From assembly GCA_002328835.1 (NCBI GenBank), contig DCWN01000018.1:1-40490 (forward strand): a DNA stretch of 40,490 bases, written 5' to 3'. This stretch comes from Acidobacteria bacterium UBA2161 (GTDB lineage Bacteria; Acidobacteriota; Vicinamibacteria; Vicinamibacterales; UBA823). Below are positions 7,686 to 16,541 of this stretch, in pieces. Position 1 is the stretch's first letter; each line of letters starts with the position of its first letter. Made by a program: the position numbers and the translations under genes. The notes beneath the pieces were generated by a model, which worked only from the letters and a program-made list of their open reading frames with translations, ran no database searches and had not been told where the DNA came from.

Positions 7686-8102
7686 ATGCAGACTGACGGA
7701 TGGTCGAATCGCGCGGTCGCTCTCGGCTGCGTCGTCGTGCTCGGTCTCGGGCTCTTCACCGCGCCGCGAGCGGCGCAGGCCCAGATGGGCACCGGGGACG
7801 CAAGATCGCTGGAGATCGCCGAGCAACTGATCGACGCGCTGGGCGGTCGCGCGAACTACGACGGCACGGGCATGAGCGACGATCACTTCTGGGCCTACGT
7901 GAACCGCGAGACCCACCTCATGGACAAGTTCAGGTTCCAACTGGCCGTGGGCGCCGAGGGTGAGTTCTGGTGGCGGAACTGGGAGCGCCACGGCCCGCTG
8001 CTGCTGTCGACGCCGCGCGAGAGCGCAGGCGGCGCGACGATTCGGATGGAAGAGATCGTCGTGACGAACGAGATGCCGGACGACGTGTTCACGACGCCCT
8101 AG
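7686..8102 (+). CDS. small secreted protein, unknown function
   Basis: A 138-residue protein with a signal peptide (VALGCVVVLGLGLFTAPRAAQA, cleavage after AQA). The mature domain has SLEIAEQLIDALGGRANYDG and ends in EEIVVTNEMPDDVFTTP. The ALGG...W pattern is reminiscent of LolA/LppX-like exported proteins, but the match is too weak to name. ATG 7686 is chosen because GGGGG sits nine bases upstream; ATG 7677 is possible. It follows the sulfatase gene by 23 bases, so the two may be cotranscribed. It converges with the DUF5916 gene, and the two stop codons share the palindrome CTAG (8099-8102). Confidence 0.7.
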   Translation: MQTDGWSNRAVALGCVVVLGLGLFTAPRAAQAQMGTGDARSLEIAEQLIDALGGRANYDGTGMSDDHFWAYVNRETHLMDKFRFQLAVGAEGEFWWRNWERHGPLLLSTPRESAGGATIRMEEIVVTNEMPDDVFTTP

Positions 8103-10318
8103 AATCTGTGGGTATAGTTGATCTTCGTCGTCGCACCGCGTGAGAGCGTGACGAAGCGGTCGCGCAGCGCCAACGGCTCGTACTGCCAGTTCTGGGTGTA
8201 GACCAAGTAGAAGTCGCTGCCCGGCGTCAGAATCCACCGTAGCCGGGTGAACAGGCCGACGACCTCGCTTACCGTGTCGTACTGGACGTTCCCGGTCACC
8301 GAGACCCACGGGCTGGCCTGCCAGGCACCCGACACCCGCGCCAGGTCCGTCGTGAACGCACCCTCGGGGAGGTCGACATCGACGTGCCGAAGATCGGCCG
8401 ACACCGTCACCCCCGGGACCGGCCGGATCGAGATTCCCGCGTTGATCGACGCGCCGTTCCCCGACCAGAACTGGCCGCGGTCGAAGCCGACGTTGCCCGA
8501 CACCTTCCGCTGGCTTGCTGTCCGCCCCTCGATCCCCACGTGGCTGAACCGATACTCTCTCACCGGTAGCACGACGCCGTCATGGATCTCGAACGGCCGG
8601 TCGAGCCGTTCGAACGTATTGTTCTGGCGGACCGAGAAGCTGTCTCCGCTCTGGAAGTTGAGCTGCAACAGCGTCAGGTTGATCCGTTCGGTCTCCAGCT
8701 CGTTGTCGACGAGGCGCCTGAGGTTCTCGTAGAAGACCTGAAACTCCATCTGCCGCACCGCGGGCCACCACGCCGGCCGCGGCGCCCACGCGACGGTCGG
8801 CTGGGCGCGGCGGAAGCCGTTGCGCGGCGTGAAGCCCATCGCCGGCCGGAACTCGTCACCGAACTCGCGGTACGAGATATGCGCGCGCCAGATGTCGTTC
8901 GGGAAATTGAACCGGACGCCGCGCGCCGACCGGTCGCCGGTGCTGGCGGTCCCCGCCTGATCGGGGTCGTTGTGCCAGACGTAGAACGACTCGAGCTGGA
9001 GGTTCTTGTCGCCCAGGAACGTCGACGTGAACAGATCGAGGTCGGCGCCGAGCGTATGGCGATCGATCGGCGCAAGCTCGTCGCCGCCCGGCGCGCCGGT
9101 GGCGCGCCGCGTGTAGATCGCGCCCACGGTCGATTGCCGCCAGAAGTTCCGCTTCACGCGCCCCACCGTGAGGTCTTCGGCGCCCAGCTCGCCGCTGGCG
9201 TCGGTCCGCACCTGGAGGAAGCCGAGGTCGTAGGGCCCGGCCTGACCGGTAAGCCGGCTGCCAAAGATGATCGGCACGGCCTTGCCGTCGATCAGCCCGA
9301 TCGTGCGGCTAAAGAACGGATTGATCCCGTTGACCGGTGAAAACGTGAAGAGGCTGGCGTTCTCGAGAAAGAAATCGCGCTGCTCGGGAAAGAACAGCGG
9401 AAACCGCGTGAGGTTGACCCGTCGGCGATCGACCTCGGTCTCGGCGAAATCGGTGTTCACGCTGAGCGCCGCCTTCAGGCTCGGCGTCAGATTGTAGTTC
9501 AGGTCGAACCCGACATCGGCCGGCACCTCGGTGTCCTCGTCGACCTCGCGCCAGGCGGTCGCGCCGTACGGCTTCACCTCGAGGCCGAGGCCCTGCGACA
9601 TCCCCTCGAGCCCAGTGAGCCGGCCGGCATGAATCGACCGGAACAGCCCCTGGTTCCGCCGGTGGCCCGACCAGAGCATCTCCTCCTGCTTCCGGCGGAC
9701 GGTCCGCTGAAAGTTGATCCCCCAGGTGTCGAGCGACGGATCGAAGTTCAGCGTCCGGAAGGGAATGGCGATCTCGAGCGACCAGCCGTAGTCGCCGCGC
9801 GCGGTCTTGACGTTCCAGATGCCGTCCCACTGCTTCGACAGACCGAAGCCGGCGCTGGCGCGCATCAGGCCGTCGCCGAGCAGCCCGGCCGGGTTGGTCT
9901 CGAAGAAGTAACCGGTCCGGCCGTCGAGGAATGTGTCGAGGATCCACATGAAGCGGTCGTCCCCGCCGAGGCCCTGGTCACGTTGCTTCTGATGGCCGAG
10001 GATCCCCGAGGGGTCGCTATCGTGCAGGATCGCACCGATGTAGAGGACGTCTGGACTGTAGACGACGTAGACCTCGGTCGGCTCGGTCGGCGCGCCGCCC
10101 TCGGTCGGTTCCTGCTGGATGAACTCGCCCGCCGGATCGGCCCGGTCCCAGGCCGCCTCGGTCAGCACACCGTCCAGTTCGATCGTCTCGTCGGGGCCGA
10201 GCCGCAGCGCCCGGAACGACCGGGGCTCGGCCGCTGGGTCATCCTGGCCGGCCACGGGCGACAACGGCGCCAGAAGCGCGAGGAGGCAGACGGCGGAGGC
10301 GAAGCGGAAGCGTCGCAT
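8099..10318 (-). CDS. DUF5916 protein: CBM9-like domain plus outer-membrane barrel
   Basis: A 739-residue secreted protein. After a signal peptide (cleavage near SPVAGQ) comes a CBM9-like domain (about 35-220) with the family start LDGVLTEAAWDRA and a later SLEIAIPFRTLNF. A long DUF5916 region follows, with VNTDFAETEVDRRRVNLTRFPLFFPEQRDFFLENASLFTF, and then alternating beta strands ending in an aromatic residue (...YTHRF), as in outer-membrane barrels. The family is common in Acidobacteriota and Bacteroidota and is assumed to be an envelope protein of unknown substrate. A broken paralogue of its first 80 residues lies at 38046-38291. Together with the adjacent enoyl-CoA hydratase remnant it forms one of the direct repeats flanking the 10461-38045 segment. 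Confidence 0.88.
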   Translation of the reverse strand: MRRFRFASAVCLLALLAPLSPVAGQDDPAAEPRSFRALRLGPDETIELDGVLTEAAWDRADPAGEFIQQEPTEGGAPTEPTEVYVVYSPDVLYIGAILHDSDPSGILGHQKQRDQGLGGDDRFMWILDTFLDGRTGYFFETNPAGLLGDGLMRASAGFGLSKQWDGIWNVKTARGDYGWSLEIAIPFRTLNFDPSLDTWGINFQRTVRRKQEEMLWSGHRRNQGLFRSIHAGRLTGLEGMSQGLGLEVKPYGATAWREVDEDTEVPADVGFDLNYNLTPSLKAALSVNTDFAETEVDRRRVNLTRFPLFFPEQRDFFLENASLFTFSPVNGINPFFSRTIGLIDGKAVPIIFGSRLTGQAGPYDLGFLQVRTDASGELGAEDLTVGRVKRNFWRQSTVGAIYTRRATGAPGGDELAPIDRHTLGADLDLFTSTFLGDKNLQLESFYVWHNDPDQAGTASTGDRSARGVRFNFPNDIWRAHISYREFGDEFRPAMGFTPRNGFRRAQPTVAWAPRPAWWPAVRQMEFQVFYENLRRLVDNELETERINLTLLQLNFQSGDSFSVRQNNTFERLDRPFEIHDGVVLPVREYRFSHVGIEGRTASQRKVSGNVGFDRGQFWSGNGASINAGISIRPVPGVTVSADLRHVDVDLPEGAFTTDLARVSGAWQASPWVSVTGNVQYDTVSEVVGLFTRLRWILTPGSDFYLVYTQNWQYEPLALRDRFVTLSRGATTKINYTHRF

Positions 10319-10348
10319 CGGGTGCGGGCCAACCGGGACCGGCGGGCT

Positions 10349-10460
10349 TCAGTCGGTCCAGACCGGCGGCCGCTTCGCCAGGAACGCCGTGACGGCCTCG
10401 GTGACGTCGGGCGTGCGCATCAGTTCGTTGAGGTAGAGCCGTTCGAGGTCTGGCAGCACG
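10349..10460 (-). pseudogene. enoyl-CoA hydratase, 3' fragment
   Basis: The minus strand encodes VLPDLERLYLNELMRTPDVT... and ends ...AKRPPVWTD followed by TGA. This is residue-for-residue the C-terminus of the intact enoyl-CoA hydratase at 38327-39097. Only about 36 residues remain. Homology stops abruptly at 10460, 15 bases before the end of the ATPase gene. At the DNA level it differs from the intact copy at only a few positions. It marks the left junction of the 10461-38045 segment. Confidence 0.9.
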
Positions 10461-10474
10461 TGATGACTGAGACG

Positions 10475-12361
10475 CTATCGCGAAGGCGGGGCGTGGTCGG
10501 ATCCGTCGATGGCCGGGTCAGTCTGCCCAAGAGGAGTTGATGTTGCCGGCTCAGCATCGGCTATCGTGTGCTCGAGCACTTCCGATATCGAGGTGTCTCC
10601 GGCTGCGACCTTGAGAAGACCGGCCTCTCGCAGAGTGCGCATGCCGTCTCGGCGTGCGCACGTACGAATCGCCGCCGCGCTGGCGCGGGCAATGATCAAT
10701 TCCTCGATCGGCTCAGTGACCTGGAGTGCTTCGAAGATGCCTGTTCGACCTTTGTACCCCGAGCCGCCGCACGTGGTACACCCGACAGGCTCGTAGATCG
10801 TGGCGCCTTCGAAGCTGGCACGAGCGTGCTGCGGTAACCCGCGCGTCAGGTTCGTCGTCAGCTCCGATCCCGGCCGCGCCGGTCGCCTGCACGCCGAGCA
10901 GAGGCGTCGGAGAAGCCGCTGCGCCACAATCATTCGAAGCGCGGAGGCCACCAGGAAGGGTTCCAGATCCATGTTGAGGAGCCGGAGCACCGCGCCGGGC
11001 GCATCATTTGTGTGCAACGTCGACAGCACCAAGTGACCCGTGAGCGCTGCCTTGAGCGCGATATCCGCGGTCTCGCCATCACGAATCTCGCCAATCATCA
11101 GCACATCTGGATCCTGACGCAGGAAGCTCCGCAAGGCCGAGACGAAACTCATGTCGGACGCTTCGTCGCACTGCACCTGCGTCACACCGCTGATACGCGA
11201 CTCGACCGGATCCTCGGCCGTCAGCAGACAGGCGTCCGGCTTATTGAGGCGATCGAGGAGGGCGTAGAGTGTGGAGCTCTTTCCGCTCCCAGTCGGGCCG
11301 GTGACCAGCAGCAGCCCGTTGGGCAAATCGGACGTCTGCTCGATCACCGCGAGGGTCTCGGCATCCATCCCGAGGTTGGTGAGCTCTTGATGCGCCCGCG
11401 TTCGATCGAGCGCGCGTAAGACGATCTTTTCGCCCGTCACGGCCGGCACGAGCGAGAATCGCAAATCGATGCCACGACCCCACACGAGGTCGTACCCGAT
11501 TCGAGCATCGAGTGGCTCGGTTGCCAGCTGGATGGGCACGTTGGCCATCGCCTTCAACCGGGCGCCAAGCGGAATCGCGGCGCTGGACGGCAGGGTGTGC
11601 TGTGTGCGCAACGCACCGTCGACTCGCACACGCACCTTGAGCTCATCGCCTGTCGGCTCGAAATGCACATCGCTGGCACCCGCCGTCACTGCCCGACAAA
11701 GAATCTGCTGAACTAACCGGATGATGCAAGGGTTGCGAATGATCGCTTCGAGCGTGCTTGGCTCACGCTGGAGCGCGTCCTTGTTCCGGCTGATGAGTGC
11801 CAGCGCGGGCTTCAAGTGCTCATCAAACGAGCTCTGCAACAGCGCCTGGTACGCTTCCTCTGCGACCTCTCGACCGTTGTCCGCCTCCTCGCACGTCGGT
11901 TCGCTGCGGTACTGCGCGTAGTGTTTGTCGATGGCGGTCCGGATACCGTGTTCATGGCACACTAGCGGCTCGACTTGACAACCGGTCAGCGACTCCAGTG
12001 CGCGGACCGTCCATCCGTCCGTTGGGTTGATCATGCAGACGTGAATCGCGTTGAGCTCCATCTGCGCCGGAAACACCACGAGTCTATCGACGACCTTCGG
12101 CGGAATGAGCACGTTCATCTGCTTGATGAAGTCGTCGTACACCTGCATGAGAGATGGATCGACGACCCGTGCACCGGTCAGTTCGCCCAGGAGCGGCGAC
12201 AGTACCTCTTCAGACACGACCCGCAGCTCGCACAGGGCACCCGCCAGTGTGCGGCCTTCGGCGAGCCTGAACGCCTGTACGCGGTCCAGTACAGGAGGCG
12301 TCACGGCCTGATGCTCGGTCAGCAACTCCGCAAGGCGGTCGTCAAGCTCCTCGTTTGTCAT
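10475..12361 (-). CDS. GspE/PilB-family assembly ATPase in a Tad operon
   Basis: A 628-residue hexameric traffic ATPase. It has an N-terminal MshE/GspE-type domain (about 20-150) and an N2 domain starting near ASDVHFEPTGDE. The ATPase core has Walker A GPTGSGKS (355-362), Asp box TAEDPVE (381-387), Walker B LMIGEIRD (421-428) and His box TGHLVLSTLHTND (441-453). A zinc-type tetracysteine pair follows: C488-C491 and C528-C531. All catalytic motifs are intact. This is the type II secretion/type IV pilus class, distinct from the TadA-type ATPase already encoded at 18843-20930. It is the last gene of the operon and overlaps the upstream FHA gene by four bases, so translation is probably coupled. 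Confidence 0.92.
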   Translation of the reverse strand: MTNEELDDRLAELLTEHQAVTPPVLDRVQAFRLAEGRTLAGALCELRVVSEEVLSPLLGELTGARVVDPSLMQVYDDFIKQMNVLIPPKVVDRLVVFPAQMELNAIHVCMINPTDGWTVRALESLTGCQVEPLVCHEHGIRTAIDKHYAQYRSEPTCEEADNGREVAEEAYQALLQSSFDEHLKPALALISRNKDALQREPSTLEAIIRNPCIIRLVQQILCRAVTAGASDVHFEPTGDELKVRVRVDGALRTQHTLPSSAAIPLGARLKAMANVPIQLATEPLDARIGYDLVWGRGIDLRFSLVPAVTGEKIVLRALDRTRAHQELTNLGMDAETLAVIEQTSDLPNGLLLVTGPTGSGKSSTLYALLDRLNKPDACLLTAEDPVESRISGVTQVQCDEASDMSFVSALRSFLRQDPDVLMIGEIRDGETADIALKAALTGHLVLSTLHTNDAPGAVLRLLNMDLEPFLVASALRMIVAQRLLRRLCSACRRPARPGSELTTNLTRGLPQHARASFEGATIYEPVGCTTCGGSGYKGRTGIFEALQVTEPIEELIIARASAAAIRTCARRDGMRTLREAGLLKVAAGDTSISEVLEHTIADAEPATSTPLGQTDPAIDGSDHAPPSR

Positions 12362-13884
12362 CGGCTTCTTGCGGAAATCTCCGTGAGCCGCGCTTGCGCC
12401 AGGCTGCGGTTCGGGTTGTACGGCGCAAACATTCTCACCGCCCGTTCGTACAAGGCGATCGCCTCTGGAATCCGGCCCAAGGCGTCATATTGCCGCGCCC
12501 GAGCGTAGGCATCATCACCGATCGGCTCCATGCTGTCCCAGGCGCGACGCATTACGTCGTCGATACCAACGATCGAGTCATCAAGCTCCCGCGCGCGCTC
12601 GTATCCGGCAATTGCCGCCTCCCATTCGCCATTGCCTTCCGCTTCGAGCGCCTCGTCGAAGACCTCTTGCGCCAGAGTCGCCAAACCATTCTGAGCTCTT
12701 GACAGCAGGTCGGCAACATCACGATAACGAGGTTGCTCCTGGAGAATGTCTTCGAGACCACGGATGGCGGTCTGATACTCTCGCGCGTCCATCGCTGCGC
12801 GGGCCTCGTCGTAGCGACGTCGGAGCTCGGTCTCTCGAGCCAGGTCGGCTGCCCGTTGCGCCAGCTCGGCTTCGCGTTGCTGCATCTGCTCGACGGTCAG
12901 CGAAACTCGCTCTTCCTCGGCGCGACGCCGGCGCTCGGTCTCTCGAGCCAGGTCGGCTGCCCGTTGCGCCAGCTCGGCTTCGCGCCGCTGCATTTGCTCG
13001 ACGGTCGGCGGAACTTGCTCTTCCGCAACCGGGTCAGGCGTAGGATCCGTTGCGGCAGCGGTCCGTTTCTCTTCATCAGCAAGTTGTTGCTTGAGCACTT
13101 CTTCAGCGGTGGATCTCAGTTCGATCACTTCCGGATGACTGCGATCGACCAGCAGGGCTCGATCCAGCAACCCAACGGCCGCCTCGGGTTCTCCGCGGTC
13201 CAGGTGAGCCTGCGCGTCCGCCACCAGCGCAGCAACTATCGTTTCGTTCGTCGGTTCGAAAGGTGCCTGAGTCGTGGCCTGGTCTGCTGTCTGATCCAGG
13301 CCGGTCTCCTCGGATGGACTGAAGATCGCTCCTGCAGCGATGATCAGGATGACGATCGTCAAGAACCCCCCAAGAATCACTGGCTTCGGCTGTCGAGCCA
13401 GCCAGGCCACCACCCCGGGCTGCGTTGCCGGCGATTGCCCGGCTGCGGGTCGGGTCTGCCTGAGCCCTCCGACACCTTCCTCAGTAGATGGATCTGGAGG
13501 CCGCTCCATGAGCACTGTGCCCTCTGGAACCGGCGGCTCCCCCAGTACGGTCTCGGCCATCCTGGAGGCCTGGTCCGGAAACTCCTCCAGGAGGATTTGA
13601 TACGGCCCGATCATGACCGGAACTCCAGGCGGCACCACGGCATGCTGAATACGATCGCCGCCTATCCAGGTACCGTTCTGGGTGCCCAGATCGAAGATCT
13701 CGTACTGTCCGTTCTTGAACCGAAGCTCCGCATGGCGCCGGGACACCACCTTCTCGGGATCTTCCAGCACGACTTCGTTCTCTTCGCTTCGGCCGAAACC
13801 GACGTCCTGTTTACCGAAATCGAACTCGCTCAGCTCAATCTCGCGCAGCAACTGATCGCCGCGATAGACCAGTATCCGGGCCAT
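12358..13884 (-). CDS. FHA-domain membrane protein with coiled coil and TPR-like repeats
   Basis: A 508-residue protein. The N-terminal FHA domain (about 22-100) has the pThr-reading residues in place: GR at 31-32, SRRH at 48-51 and NG at 70-71. A Pro-rich linker and one TM helix (about 169-188, VILGGFLTIVILIIAAGAIF) follow, then TPR-like helices, a charged coiled coil (about 275-365) and C-terminal TPR-like repeats. With a cytoplasmic FHA domain, the helical part would be periplasmic, a layout suited to linking a phospho-signal to the pilus machine. The coiled coil contains a 36-residue tandem repeat. The gene overlaps the ATPase gene downstream (ATGA) and lies 105 bases after the previous FHA gene; that gap shows nothing notable. 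Confidence 0.87.
   Translation of the reverse strand: MARILVYRGDQLLREIELSEFDFGKQDVGFGRSEENEVVLEDPEKVVSRRHAELRFKNGQYEIFDLGTQNGTWIGGDRIQHAVVPPGVPVMIGPYQILLEEFPDQASRMAETVLGEPPVPEGTVLMERPPDPSTEEGVGGLRQTRPAAGQSPATQPGVVAWLARQPKPVILGGFLTIVILIIAAGAIFSPSEETGLDQTADQATTQAPFEPTNETIVAALVADAQAHLDRGEPEAAVGLLDRALLVDRSHPEVIELRSTAEEVLKQQLADEEKRTAAATDPTPDPVAEEQVPPTVEQMQRREAELAQRAADLARETERRRRAEEERVSLTVEQMQQREAELAQRAADLARETELRRRYDEARAAMDAREYQTAIRGLEDILQEQPRYRDVADLLSRAQNGLATLAQEVFDEALEAEGNGEWEAAIAGYERARELDDSIVGIDDVMRRAWDSMEPIGDDAYARARQYDALGRIPEAIALYERAVRMFAPYNPNRSLAQARLTEISARSR
12825..13030 (-). repeat. 108-bp in-frame tandem repeat
   Basis: Two copies of a 108-bp unit start at 12825 and 12933. The first 50 or so bases are identical, and both encode EAELAQRAADLARETE. 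The period of 36 residues keeps the coiled-coil register, so copy number could vary without breaking the protein. Confidence 0.8.
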
Positions 13885-13989
13885 TGCCGCTCTCCTATCC
13901 CTTGCCCTCGGTCATGTTAAGACACGGGTGCGTGTTGTTCAGATCGACGCTATCGAATGCGCGCCGCGCTCAGCCTATGTCGCCCGGTG

Positions 13990-14898
13990 CTACCGCTGCA
14001 GGCGTTCCTGTGCCCGCGCAATGTTCGCCTCTGCTTCCGCCGTCCTCGGATCTGAACGCTCAAGCAGAACAATTACCCGTTCCCACTCGAGAATGGCGTC
14101 TGCGAACCTCAGTCGCGCGAAGGTCCGCTCAGCCTCGGCGAGGTGTGCGCTGACTCGCCTTGCGCGTTCCGCCTGAGCGGCCGCCAGCCGGGCCTGCGCA
14201 ACCTGGTGTCCCTGTTCCCGGTCAAGCACTGCCGAAAGAAGATGTACCGCGTGACGGAAGCGACCCGCCCGGTAGTGAAGGAGCGCCTCGTCATAGAGGG
14301 CATGCACCTCATCGACTCCGCTTAACCTCGCACGTGATGTCACACCACTGACGAGCGCCTCGTCAGGTACCGCACGCGGGCTCGGCATCGAGCGATCGTC
14401 GATTGGGCTGGCCGTTGCTTCCTGTTGCGTGTTCGACACCGTTGATTCTTCTGCCGGGACGAGAACCAGTAGCAGGAGCAGCATGACGATGAGCGTCGCG
14501 GCGGCAGCGAACGCCAGCTTGAGCATCTTCGAGAAGCCGGGTCGCGCTGGAACGGCATCGGCATCGGCATCGACCAACCTGAACTGCTGATCGCCGACCT
14601 CGATGATGTCGCCCGGTCGTACAACGGAAACGGCCACCGGCGCACCGTTCAGCCGAGTTCCGTTGGCGCTCCCGAGATCTTCCACAACGCACTGCTCTCC
14701 GTCGTAACGAACGACCGCGTGGGTGCTCGAGATGAACGACGAGTCCACCGCGATGGTGTTCTTCGTCGGATCCCGCCCAATCTGGTTCGTCTGACCGAGC
14801 TCGATGTTGAATTCAACTTCCGTCCCGTCCTGACGTTGCCAGACGAGTATGGGAAGGCGGAACCGTTCGCGCACGTCGGGTGCAGGGTCGCGTCTCAT
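13990..14898 (-). CDS. FHA-domain membrane protein
   Basis: A 302-residue protein. The FHA domain (about 18-110) has GR at 41-42, SSTH at 57-60 and NG at 79-80, so it can in principle bind phosphothreonine. One TM helix (about 125-148) follows, then a low-complexity linker and two or three TPR-like helical hairpins (VHALYDEALLHYRAGRFRHA...). Same architecture as the 12358-13884 protein but shorter. It overlaps the upstream FHA/PAS gene by four bases. Confidence 0.87.
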   Translation of the reverse strand: MRRDPAPDVRERFRLPILVWQRQDGTEVEFNIELGQTNQIGRDPTKNTIAVDSSFISSTHAVVRYDGEQCVVEDLGSANGTRLNGAPVAVSVVRPGDIIEVGDQQFRLVDADADAVPARPGFSKMLKLAFAAAATLIVMLLLLLVLVPAEESTVSNTQQEATASPIDDRSMPSPRAVPDEALVSGVTSRARLSGVDEVHALYDEALLHYRAGRFRHAVHLLSAVLDREQGHQVAQARLAAAQAERARRVSAHLAEAERTFARLRFADAILEWERVIVLLERSDPRTAEAEANIARAQERLQR

Positions 14899-16541
14899 GG
14901 CTGATCCGTCGGCTCCCGGGTCAGGCTGACTGTCAGTGTCTCCTTGCTCGCTTCACCGGTGACGGCCACCGCGAGACGGAAGGATTGTCCAGCCGGTTGG
15001 ATGTCCGCGCGCGTGTCGCCACCCGCTGACACCGCCGTCAGACACTTTAGTATCCCGTCCGCGATCTGCTGGTCCTGAATGGCCTCGAGCAAGTGGTGAC
15101 CGATCAACGCAGACGGTGTCGCACCGATCAACTCCGCGCACTCCGGGCTAGCCTCCGTGATGCGGAAACTACGGTCGACCACAATCCAACCCTCAGTTCG
15201 CGATGACCGGGGCGCTTTGGCGGCCGATGGAAGCGGTCTCGCGACTACTCGCGGGGATGGACGGCGTTCACCAGGCGAACGCCTGGACGTGACGTTGGCC
15301 GGTTCGCTGACTGAAGGCTTCCCCGCACGCGCCCGCGAGACCAAATAATTGAGGTTGGTCGCCAGGTCCTGAAGCGGCTTCATGCCAAGCGGGTCGCTGA
15401 CGGTGGTCGAGTTTCCTGCCAGCGCCAGCTCGAGGTCCTCATTCAACGCCGTGAGCCCGCGCAAAGTCATGCGCCGGAGCAATGCGGCCGCCACAAAGCC
15501 ACCGAGGAGAACAACCAGCAATGCGGGACTCAGCACGATGAGCCTCGGCCCCATGCCGGAAATGGCCGGAGGCGGCCGGTAGGTGATCCACGCCACGGCC
15601 GCCCGCGGGTTGTCATGCGTGCGGACCAGTTGCACGACCTCCAGGACTTCGCCGTTCCAGGCCAACTGCGGGCGCCGAATGTCTGCGGGGTAGCCAAGCC
15701 CAGGAATGGTTGTCACCACCTCGTCGGCCCGGGAGCCGGGCGCCAGGATCCGACCGTTCAGCGACAACACGACGGCTGTTCGAATCTCTGACTGGTCGGC
15801 AACGCTCTCGGTTACACGCTGGATATCGGTTTCCATGGCCAGCGCCGCGCCGGCCTCCACGGCGAGCCACGTCGCCATCGTCTCAGCACGCTCCTCTGCG
15901 ACACTGTCCAACAGCCAGGTCTGGTACCGTTGCATCGGGATGACCGTTGCCAGAAGAACGGCCAGCGCCAGGCCGAGCACCGCGACGAGGACCCGCCCAC
16001 CCCATGGCACACGCGAAGTTCGAGCTTGCCTTGCAGGTTCATCGGTGACCTTGCCGAGTGTTGGCTGGCGATTCGCTCCGGAAGCTCGGGCCGGCGGCCG
16101 GGGTGGGCGCGCGACGCGGCCTTCGTGAGCGAGCGAACGGGGTTCCACGTTCGGCAATTCGCTGGCCACCTGACGCGCGGCGCCACTTGGTCCAGGCGCG
16201 TTGAGAACCGTGCGATCGCCGGTGCCCTCTGAGTCATCCGCCGCGTCGCCAGACAGCGTTTCGGTCAGATAGGTAATCGCCAGGGCCCCCACCTGTATGA
16301 CATCACCCGGCGTGAGATCCGCTCGGCCGGTCTTGATGCCGTTTACAGAGATCCCGCCCTTGCTGTTCAGGTCGCGCACGATAGCGCCTGACCCAGTGCC
16401 GATAAACTCGGCGTGCCGCCGCGACAGGCTGGGATCTGCGTCGGTGATCGCACAGGCCGGATCCCGCCCCACAACCACCGATCCCACAAGAGAGACCTCT
16501 CGCCCTCCATGCGAGTCCCCGAGCCGCAGTTTCTTCGTCAC
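14895..16541 (-). CDS. FHA - membrane sensor - PAS protein
   Basis: A protein of about 548 residues. The FHA domain is at about 18-95, with GR at 25-26 and SRRH at 40-43. The usual NG of the recognition loop is replaced by GG in LNSKGGISVNG. TM1 (about 182-202) and TM2 (about 332-355) enclose a periplasmic sensor-like domain of about 130 residues. A HAMP-like helix, a Pro/Ser-rich linker and a C-terminal PAS domain (about 450-545) follow. No kinase or cyclase output domain is present, so it may act as a sensor-scaffold. It overlaps DUF192 (upstream) and the next FHA gene (downstream) by four bases each. Confidence 0.85.
   Translation of the reverse strand: MTKKLRLGDSHGGREVSLVGSVVVGRDPACAITDADPSLSRRHAEFIGTGSGAIVRDLNSKGGISVNGIKTGRADLTPGDVIQVGALAITYLTETLSGDAADDSEGTGDRTVLNAPGPSGAARQVASELPNVEPRSLAHEGRVARPPRPPARASGANRQPTLGKVTDEPARQARTSRVPWGGRVLVAVLGLALAVLLATVIPMQRYQTWLLDSVAEERAETMATWLAVEAGAALAMETDIQRVTESVADQSEIRTAVVLSLNGRILAPGSRADEVVTTIPGLGYPADIRRPQLAWNGEVLEVVQLVRTHDNPRAAVAWITYRPPPAISGMGPRLIVLSPALLVVLLGGFVAAALLRRMTLRGLTALNEDLELALAGNSTTVSDPLGMKPLQDLATNLNYLVSRARAGKPSVSEPANVTSRRSPGERRPSPRVVARPLPSAAKAPRSSRTEGWIVVDRSFRITEASPECAELIGATPSALIGHHLLEAIQDQQIADGILKCLTAVSAGGDTRADIQPAGQSFRLAVAVTGEASKETLTVSLTREPTDQP

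Noticed and set aside
12825..13030. Repeat array resembling CRISPR
   Set aside because: Only two contiguous 108-bp units, in frame inside a coiled-coil gene, with no spacers and no cas genes anywhere in the window.
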